Part shown: piece after piece, positions 10,201-17,490 of the stretch
Numbering within the stretch: the stretch's first letter is position 1
Layout of the letters: every line of letters begins with the position of its first letter
Assembly (NCBI GenBank): GCA_947459185.1
Contig: CANHCU010000015.1
Coordinates: forward strand, 1 to 47,389
DNA length: 47,389 nt
Origin: Planctomycetaceae bacterium
GTDB lineage: Bacteria > Planctomycetota > Planctomycetia > Pirellulales > UBA1268
Reading direction: 5' to 3'
Notes under the pieces: generated by a model
Told to the model about the DNA's origin: nothing
Database searches by the model: none
Seen by the model: only the letters and a program-made list of their open reading frames with translations
Position numbers and translations under genes: made by a program

Positions 10201-10377
10201 GGCCTGGAGCGCGTTTTGGGCGATGAACACACCGATGGGGCCCTGCGTCGGCAGGAATCTCGCCGCAGACTCAATGGCCGCCCTGATCGATTCCGTCCGG
10301 CGTGCCTGGGCTGCGTCCAGCGGGGCGGCCGTCGCGGAGTCGGGGGGCTCTCGGTGGTGGGTCATGCTGGCAGTCAA
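7216..10377 (-). CDS. dabA: Probable inorganic carbon transporter subunit DabA (DUF2309/UPF0753; MpsB-like)
   Basis: 1053 aa; putative Zn/beta-CA-like residues in [19 protein letters not shown] (C,D), [37 protein letters not shown] (H,C). Confidence 0.93.
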   Translation of the reverse strand: [1053 protein letters not shown]

Positions 10378-10563
10378 CGGGCGGGAGCGCCGCGGAAACC
10401 GTGCGGCGCCGCTTCCAGCCTATCGCGAAGCTTGCAACGGCACTGAGTCGTCCCCTTATTTAGTCCTTGCAATGCCGAAAGCCGCTCCGTGGCCAGTTCC
10501 GAGTGCGACTGGCGGCGGTGGCTGGGACCTGATGGTGGGACCTGACAATGGAGAGGAACCGGC

Positions 10564-10977
10564 TTATCTCCGGCGGCGGTCGGCAGTGCCGCCTCGACAG
10601 CGGCACTGCGGTGCCGCTGCGAGCGTGAAGACGAGCACTTCCTCTCCCGTGGTCGGGCTGATGTCGTGATGCACGCTTACGGGCTGGGAACCGGTGGCAT
10701 TGCGAACGAGCGTGTCGAGCATGGTCTTGCCGGCAAGCACGAGATGGCTGCGGAGTTGCTTGAGCAGTTCCGCCCCCCGGCCGTTCCCGTTGCCGTGCGC
10801 ATCCATGAGCCGTTGCTCCGCCGCCGTCAGCACTCCCTCCAAGTGAACAAACAGCTTGTTGTCGATGAGGTGGGTATGCACGTGCCGGGGGCCACGGCCC
10901 ATGTATTCCTGCTGAAACCGCGCCACGGCATCGCAGACCGCAGCCTCAATCTCGCCCTGCGATTTTAAAGGGTCCAT
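10564..10977 (-). CDS. MpsC/DUF2294 family protein (paralogue 1)
   Basis: MDPLKSQGEIEAAVCDAVARFQQEYMGRGPRHVHTHLIDNKLFVHLEGVLTAAEQRLM...SVHHDISPTTGEEVLVFTL; near-identical architecture to 12362..12802. Confidence 0.8.
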   Translation of the reverse strand: MDPLKSQGEIEAAVCDAVARFQQEYMGRGPRHVHTHLIDNKLFVHLEGVLTAAEQRLMDAHGNGNGRGAELLKQLRSHLVLAGKTMLDTLVRNATGSQPVSVHHDISPTTGEEVLVFTLAAAPQCRCRGGTADRRRR

Positions 10978-11004
10978 GCCAAACTCCCTCCCACCAGCAA
11001 CGAA

Positions 11005-11020
11005 CCCCACTGAGGTGGGG
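11005..11020. promoter_or_regulatory. Perfect 6-bp-stem hairpin in the presumed 5' UTR of mpsC-like gene 1
   Basis: CCCCAC-TGAG-GTGGGG palindrome about 28 bp upstream of the 10977 start codon. Confidence 0.5.
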
Positions 11021-11252
11021 ATTGCCTGCGTGAGAGTTGGCTTCGGCAGGAGTCGTCGGAGCCAATGAGTCAAACCGCACAGATACAGATAGGGAGGATG
11101 GCGAACGCGGTCCGCGGCAGACTGCCTTGTGCCGGCAACACCACTCGTAGCGCAAACACATTCCAAAGGACACGCAGACGCCACAAAGCACGCAGTTAAC
11201 GCATATTACGCAGCCCTCTTGCATTCGCTAGAACACCACCTACATTACGGGG

Positions 11253-11418
11253 GACGGACGGCCGGTTGCGATTCCGAATCGCGATGGAAGTTCGGCACGA
11301 CAGAATGTGAACGGAAGACGAGTCGAGGGGCATCCCAGCCTTGATCTGGGCGGCCCATCGCAGCGTAAGCCGGCGAGAAAGAGAGCCTTCGGGCCCTCCT
11401 TCTTGCCGGCTTTTTTTG
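11253..11418 (+). ncRNA. Candidate terminated leader RNA / sRNA upstream of the mpsC-csrA-mpsC group
   Basis: No credible + strand ORF; weak promoter-like TTGCAT-16-TACATT at 11219-11246; hairpin GCGATTccgAATCGC (11268-11282); three ANGGA motifs (11254, 11284, 11311); ends in a strong intrinsic terminator. Confidence 0.35.
11367..11418 (+). terminator. Rho-independent terminator/attenuator 5' of mpsC-like gene 2
   Basis: AAGCCGGCGAGAAAGAGAGCCTTCGGGCCCTCCTTCTTGCCGGCTTTTTTTG: long GC-rich stem followed by 7 T. Confidence 0.85.
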
Positions 11419-11525
11419 TTTTTCCACTCTGGTTTTCCCTTCGTTTTCCCAGGGCAAGTCTCGGTTCGCGACACACACACTCTCTCTGTCGCGGCCTCAA
11501 CCGCAAGCAGCAGGAGAACACCTCG

Positions 11526-11978
11526 ATGAAGAAACAGTTCGACGAACGAGTGGCAAGGCAGGTGGCGCAGGCGGCGGGCTCTTTCGAACACCTGCTTCTC
11601 GGACGCACGCCCAGGAGCGTGACCGTGGTGGCTGACGGCCGTTGGATGGTGGTCAGCATCCACGAGGCGTTCTCGCCCGTGGAGCGGCGGCTGTCAGCCG
11701 ACGAGGAGGGATTGAGCCGGGTGCAAGACTTCCACCGCTACCTGTTCGACAGCTCGCTCGACTCACTCCGCAACCATGTCCGCAGGAGCACGGGAGTCGA
11801 ACTTCGTGGCGCGATCGCGCACGTCGATGCGTCCACTGGCAGCGTGCTCAAAACATTCACGACCAATCCCGCCGTGGAGCTTTTCCTGCTCGGTCAGGGA
11901 CTGCCGACGCTGGGCGTACCGGTGAACGACCATCTGCATTCCAACGGAGCGAACGGCAATGGAGCCGTCCGCAACTGA
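11526..11978 (+). CDS. MpsC/DUF2294-like protein, divergent (paralogue 2)
   Basis: MKKQFDERVARQVAQAAGSFEHLLLGRTPRSVTVVADGRWMVVSIHEAFSPVERRLSADEEG...; RBS-like aggag upstream; same approximate domain order as the flanking paralogues. Confidence 0.65.
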   Translation: MKKQFDERVARQVAQAAGSFEHLLLGRTPRSVTVVADGRWMVVSIHEAFSPVERRLSADEEGLSRVQDFHRYLFDSSLDSLRNHVRRSTGVELRGAIAHVDASTGSVLKTFTTNPAVELFLLGQGLPTLGVPVNDHLHSNGANGNGAVRN

Positions 11979-12018
11979 ACCTACCTGGAAGGATCCACAA
12001 CCATGAAGAAGGTGAACC

Positions 12019-12267
12019 ATGTTGGTACTAACGAGGAAGAATCGCGAGAGCGTGGTGATCGGACGGGCTGAGGATCTCGAGGTGGTTCTTGAGATCACGA
12101 TCCTGGAGATCGAAGGGGGCCGCGTGCGGCTCGGATTCGAGGCCGACACCAGGATGCCGATCCATCGCCGCGAGGTCTGGGACCGGATCCGCAACGGCGA
12201 GGCCGGCCCGAATGGGAATGGGAATGGGAATGGGAACACGCGGTCGGGTCGCACGGCTGCGTCCTGA
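12019..12267 (+). CDS. csrA: Carbon storage regulator CsrA with Gly-Asn-rich C-terminal tail
   Basis: MLVLTRKNRESVVIGRAEDLEVVLEITILEIEGGRVRLGFEADTRMPIHRREVWDRI; tail GPNGNGNGNGNTRSGRTAAS. Confidence 0.93.
   Translation: MLVLTRKNRESVVIGRAEDLEVVLEITILEIEGGRVRLGFEADTRMPIHRREVWDRIRNGEAGPNGNGNGNGNTRSGRTAAS
12210..12237 (+). repeat. 6-bp microsatellite (AATGGG/GAATGG)n in the csrA 3' end
   Basis: aatgggaatgggaatgggaatgggaac encodes NGNGNGNGN. Confidence 0.85.
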
Positions 12268-12361
12268 ATCACCCCTTGTGAAAAATCCCCTGCGGGCGAT
12301 TCCGCGTCTTCACGTTGAGGGCGGCGGGCCAGCGCATACGTCAGCTTTGAAGAGGCCTACC

Positions 12362-12802
12362 ATGAAATCTCAGGGCGAAATCGAGGCGGCCGTCTGCGAC
12401 GGCATCTCGCGATTCCAGCAAGAGTTTCTCGGCAGAGGGCCGCGGGACATTCATGCTCACCTGATCGGATCGCTGCTGGTCGTGCGACTGCAGGGAGTGC
12501 TGACCCCCGCCGAGCGGCAGTTGCTCGCACCGCGTCATGATTCCGTTGCCGGCACTGCCGGTGGCGAGAACCGCGACGACACGACCAACGGGTATGAAAC
12601 CGGCAATGGAAGGGCCCTGCTCAAGCAGGTGCGGACCCACATGGTGGCCAACGGCCGCCCGCGGCTGGAGTCGATCGTGGAGGAGGCCGTGGGCGTGAAG
12701 CTCGTCAGCGTGCACCACGACATTTCCACGGTGACAGGCGAGGAAGTTCTCGTGTTTTCCCTCGTCGAGCCCCCCGCCTGCCGGCCCAAGAAAAAAGCCT
12801 GA
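12362..12802 (+). CDS. MpsC/DUF2294 family protein (paralogue 3)
   Basis: MKSQGEIEAAVCDGISRFQQEFLGRGPRDIHAHLIGSLLVVRLQGVLTPAERQLL...SVHHDISTVTGEEVLVFSLVEPP; aligns closely with 10564..10977. Confidence 0.82.
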   Translation: MKSQGEIEAAVCDGISRFQQEFLGRGPRDIHAHLIGSLLVVRLQGVLTPAERQLLAPRHDSVAGTAGGENRDDTTNGYETGNGRALLKQVRTHMVANGRPRLESIVEEAVGVKLVSVHHDISTVTGEEVLVFSLVEPPACRPKKKA

Positions 12803-12813
12803 GGGTGCTGCGG

Positions 12814-12830
12814 ATGGCATCCTGCCATGC
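12814..12830. repeat. Palindromic ATGGCATCCTGCCATGC element
   Basis: Same motif also at 32857 and 41962. Confidence 0.7.
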
Positions 12831-12859
12831 AAACCAACAAGGGTGGGCGTGCTGTCATC

Positions 12860-13000
12860 CGCTTTCCCTTGCTTGCGCTGCGGGCTTGGATGGACACGCG
12901 ATTCCCATGCAAGCCCGAAGCGCAAGCGAGAGGAATCCGCGTCCCAGCCTGTATGGCTACCAGCATTCCCTTGCTTGCGCTGTGGGCTTGGATGGAGGGG
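12860..13000. repeat. Dispersed intergenic repeat 'TTCCCTTGCTTGCGCTGYGGGCTTGGATGGA': two direct copies and one inverted copy
   Basis: ttgcttgcgctgcgggcttggatgga (~12867), ttgcttgcgctgtgggcttggatgga (~12969), inverted aagcccgaagcgcaagcgagagga (~12911). Confidence 0.8.
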
Positions 13001-13080
13001 AGCCCGCCCGGCGCCATGACCAAGATGACCAAGCGTGTGGTACGATCCCGCCTTTCTCCGTGGTTGTTGGCAGACTCGCC

Positions 13081-14274
13081 GTGGACCCCGCCGCCCCGAA
13101 AAACCCGATATCACGCGGCACGACGGTGCTGCTCGTCGACGACCAGCCGATCATCGGCGAAGCCGTCCGCCGCATGCTCGCCGGCGAAGACGGCATCGCC
13201 TTCCACTTCTGCCGCGATCCCACCATCGCCCTCGAGGTCGCAGCCACGGTCGAGCCGACCGTAATCCTGCAGGATCTCGTGATGCCCAACATCGAGGGGC
13301 TCGAACTTGTGAGGCGTTTTCGCGCCGACGAGCGGTTCCGTGACGTGCCGATCATCGTGCTCTCCACGAAGGAGGAAGCGGCCGTGAAGGCCGAGGCCTT
13401 CGCGGTTGGGGCGAATGACTACGTTGTCAAACTCCCTGACCGGCTCGAACTGCTGGCACGCCTTCGCTATCACTCCCGCGGCTACATCGCCCTGCTGGAA
13501 CGGAACGAAGCCTTTTTGGCGCTCCAAGCCAGCCGCGAGGTGCTCGCCAACGACCTCGCCACGGCGGCTCAGTATGTGCGGTCGCTGCTCCCTCCGCCGC
13601 AGCGCATCGGGCCGATCACCGCAGACTGGCGGTTCATCCCGTCGGCGGCACTCGGGGGCGACGCCTTCGGGTATCACAGCCTCGACGACGACCACATCGC
13701 CGTCTACCTGCTGGATGTCTGCGGGCATGGGGTGGGGGCGGCACTCCTGAGCGTGTCGGCGTTGAATTCGATCCGCAGCGAGGCCCTGCCGCAGACCGAC
13801 TTTCACGACCCCGGCAGCGTGCTGGCGGCGCTCAACAAAGCGTTTCCGATGGAGCGTCAAAACGATATGTTTTTCACGATCTGGTACGGCGTCTACCGGG
13901 TCGCGTCGCGAACCCTTCGCTGGGCCGGGGGGGGCCATCCGGCGGCATTGCTGCTGCCGCCAGGCGGTGGCAGCCAGCCCACGTTTCTCGAGTCGGACGG
14001 ACCGCTCATCGGCGCGGTGGAAGGTCTGGAATTCGCCTCCGGCGAGGCTACCGTGCCCGCCGGCAGTAGCCTGCTTGTTTACAGCGACGGCGCCTTCGAG
14101 GTGAGCTACCCAGACGGGGCGATGTGGCCCTTTGCCGACTTCGTCACAACACTTACCACCCCCCCTGCAGAGAGCGTCCGTCGTCTGGACGCCTTGGTTG
14201 CCAGAATTCGGACGATTTCAGCCCGGGATGACTTCAACGACGATTTCTCGATGGTGGAACTCGAGTTTTCATGA
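13081..14274 (+). CDS. Response regulator receiver + PP2C-type (RsbU/SpoIIE) serine phosphatase
   Basis: Receiver VLLVDDQPIIGEAVRR...VILQDLVMPNIEG...VLSTK...YVVKLPD; phosphatase ALGGDAFGYHSLDDDHIAVYLLDVCGHGVGAALLS...YSDGAFEV...DDFSMVELEF; likely GTG start at 13081. Confidence 0.88.
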   Translation: MDPAAPKNPISRGTTVLLVDDQPIIGEAVRRMLAGEDGIAFHFCRDPTIALEVAATVEPTVILQDLVMPNIEGLELVRRFRADERFRDVPIIVLSTKEEAAVKAEAFAVGANDYVVKLPDRLELLARLRYHSRGYIALLERNEAFLALQASREVLANDLATAAQYVRSLLPPPQRIGPITADWRFIPSAALGGDAFGYHSLDDDHIAVYLLDVCGHGVGAALLSVSALNSIRSEALPQTDFHDPGSVLAALNKAFPMERQNDMFFTIWYGVYRVASRTLRWAGGGHPAALLLPPGGGSQPTFLESDGPLIGAVEGLEFASGEATVPAGSSLLVYSDGAFEVSYPDGAMWPFADFVTTLTTPPAESVRRLDALVARIRTISARDDFNDDFSMVELEFS

Positions 14275-14407
14275 TTTCCCGTGTTTTGTCGCTTTTTTGA
14301 GCCTGGTGGCGTCGCGAGAGGGCCACTCCGGGCCGGCGAATGTGTCCGTCTTGCATGGGCTTTTCGAATCCGTACACTACGTGATTCCCCGCGGTTTGGA
14401 CCAAACC

Positions 14408-14480
14408 GCTAGCGTAGCTCAATTGGCAGAGCAGCTGATTTGTAATCAGCAGGTTGCGGGTTCAACTCCCGCCGCTAGCT
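14408..14480 (+). tRNA. tRNA-Thr (anticodon TGT)
   Basis: GCTAGCG...CGCTAGC acceptor stem, CTGATTTGTAATCAG anticodon arm, TTGCGGGTTCAACTCCCGC T-arm. Confidence 0.96.
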
Positions 14481-14671
14481 CAGCATGCCCTGCCAGCCGC
14501 CGGCGCAGGCCCGAATTCAGCACGCACCAGCCTTTCAACACTCCCCACTTGCCAGCCAGAGGTCACGTCCAGCCAACCAACACTGCCAGCGGGCAGCCAC
14601 CACGGGCTCACAACACAGGCACACAACCCAAGCATCCATCGCTGCCCCTGCCCATTCGGGCGCGAGCACGA

Positions 14672-14754
14672 GGGGAGTTTCCCGAGCGGTCAAAGGGGTC
14701 AGACTGTAAATCTGATGGATTTTTCCTTCGCAGGTTCGAATCCTGCACTCCCCA
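14672..14754 (+). tRNA. tRNA-Tyr (anticodon GTA)
   Basis: GGGGAGT...ACTCCCCA acceptor, CAGACTGTAAATCTG anticodon arm, long class II variable arm, CAGGTTCGAATCCTG. Confidence 0.96.
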
Positions 14755-14844
14755 CTGCCCAATGTGCCTTATGAAGTCGTGGCCGGGTGTTTTGACGTCG
14801 TGCCCCGGCCTCAAAATCCTGCTCAGGCCCACGTCTGCTCGTTA

Positions 14845-14876
14845 CGGGTGTAGCTCAATGCGGGTGTAGCTCAATG
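14845..14876 (+). repeat. 16-bp tandem duplication of the tRNA-Gly 5' end
   Basis: CGGGTGTAGCTCAATG at 14845-14860 and again at 14861-14876. Confidence 0.95.
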
Positions 14877-14930
14877 GTAGAGCAATAGCCTTCCAAGCTG
14901 AAGACGAGGGTTCGATTCCCTCTACCCGCT
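14860..14930 (+). tRNA. tRNA-Gly (anticodon TCC)
   Basis: GCGGGTG TA GCTC..GAGC, CTTCCAA anticodon loop, GAGGGTTCGATTCCCTC, TACCCGCT. Confidence 0.94.
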
Positions 14931-15070
14931 TCTCATTCTCCGCAGCGATTCAGCCAACCGTCTCCGCCATTTGAAAAATTCCTTCAGCCGAAAATTCCTT
15001 CGTCCACCGCCCAAAACTCTCAAGCCAACCCTTCCAACATGCCGATGGCCCGCCACATCCGCCTACTCCC

Positions 15071-15144
<74 letters not shown>

Positions 15145-15232
15145 CGACCGGCCCTGCCGCAACCCACAATCCACCGCCCAAACAGCCTCAAGACCGACGG
15201 CACAAGACAAAGCCCTTTTTATTTCGTACAAA

Positions 15233-15273
15233 ACAAGCCCGGGAATCCCCATTCTGGGATTTCTTGGGCTTGT
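15233..15273 (+). promoter_or_regulatory. Large hairpin in the trnT-tuf intergenic leader
   Basis: ACAAGCCCgGGAATCCCcattctGGGATTtCttGGGCTTGT. Confidence 0.65.
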
Positions 15274-15411
15274 TGATCCACAAGACATGTCCGGCCGGGC
15301 CGTTTCCGGCCGGGCGCTGACGGTTTTGACCACCAAACGTTGTTCAGACTCATATCCGACGCAGGCCCAGCGGCCTGTAGCCACCAGAGAGGAAGATCGA
15401 GGGAGTAAAGC

Positions 15412-16611
<1,200 letters not shown>

Positions 16612-16756
16612 TTAAGTCCGGGGTCCCAGCCCCGGAAGTGTTAAGTCCGGGGTCCCAGCCCCGGAAGTGTTAAGTCCGGGGTCCCAGCCCCGGAGGTGTT
16701 AAGTCCGGGGTCCCAGCCCCGGAAGTGTTTAGTCCGGGGTCCCAGCCCCGGAGGCG
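16612..16756. repeat. Five tandem 29-bp repeats, each encoding a GC-rich hairpin
   Basis: Unit TTAAGTCCGGGGTCCCAGCCCCGGAAGTG at 16612, 16641, 16670, 16699, 16728 (last degenerate); each contains CCGGGG-tcccag-CCCCGG. Confidence 0.97.
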
Positions 16757-16801
16757 ATTCGGTTGCCGGGCTCCGACGGCCTCGGAGCCCGGCAACAGTA
16801 C

Positions 16802-16874
16802 AGGGGCGTAGCTCAACTGGCAGAGCGCTGGTCTCCAAAACCAGAGGTTGCGAGTTCGATCCCCGCCGCCCCTG
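16802..16874 (+). tRNA. tRNA-Trp (anticodon CCA)
   Basis: AGGGGCG...CGCCCCT acceptor, CTGGTCTCCAAAACCAG anticodon arm, GCGAGTTCGATCCCCGC. Confidence 0.96.
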
Positions 16875-16941
16875 CATGAGAGTGATGATGGGCGCGACGG
16901 ACCGCACCCGGATCGGAACATAACCACGGACGTCAGGAACA

Positions 16942-17454
16942 ATGGCAGGCATTCAACACAATCAGACCGCGAGCGGCACGCTCTGGAGAGATCTCCTGAG
17001 CTTCGCCGTCTATAAGCGGAATCAGGGCAAGGTGACCCGGCAGGTCACCTTTGCTGTGCTTGCCATCACACTTGCTACCGGCGTGTGGCGGCTCGCGCAA
17101 CTGCTGCCCGCCTGGTTTGCCGGAGTCGATGGTTTTGCCGGCATCGGTGATGCCACGCTCGCCACGGGTGGTGCTGCCTATTCGCCCGACTTGGGCGTGC
17201 TCCGCTTTCTGGTGCCTGGTCTGCTGCTTGCCGCCGGGCTGTGGTTTCTGTTCCGACTTGTCAATTATCCGACATTCGCCGACTTCCTCATCGCCGTGGA
17301 AACGGAGATGACGAAGGTGTCGTGGCCCTCTGTCGACGAGGTCATCCGCAGCTCGGCCGTGGTTATCTTCCTGATCTTTGCGCTCGCGGCCATCCTCGCC
17401 GCCTACGATCTCTTCTGGTGGTTCGTGCTCCGAGCGATCCAGGGTCCGCGTTAA
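16942..17454 (+). CDS. secE: Preprotein translocase subunit SecE (extended N-terminus)
   Basis: C-terminal FADFLIAVETEMTKVSWPSVDEVIRSSAVVIFLIFALAAILAAYDLFWW; position between tuf/trnW and nusG. Confidence 0.93.
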   Translation: MAGIQHNQTASGTLWRDLLSFAVYKRNQGKVTRQVTFAVLAITLATGVWRLAQLLPAWFAGVDGFAGIGDATLATGGAAYSPDLGVLRFLVPGLLLAAGLWFLFRLVNYPTFADFLIAVETEMTKVSWPSVDEVIRSSAVVIFLIFALAAILAAYDLFWWFVLRAIQGPR

Positions 17455-17490
17455 GTCCCCAAGGGGAATCCCGAAGGCAGTCCGAAGTCC

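Noticed and set aside
7837-10446. 869-aa + strand ORF
   Set aside because: Shadow of dabA on the opposite strand; the dabA frame has strong family motifs
12805-13080. Extended N-terminus of the receiver-PP2C protein
   Set aside because: Encoded by dispersed intergenic repeats; the receiver domain begins just after the GTG at 13081
16612-16756. CRISPR array
   Set aside because: The 29-bp units are directly abutting with no spacers, and no cas genes are present; it is a tandem hairpin repeat
16641-16952. ORFs 16641..16952 (-) and 16670..16942 (-)
   Set aside because: Translation is the 29-bp repeat (LGPRTKHFRGWDPGLN...) plus antisense tRNA-Trp; not credible genes
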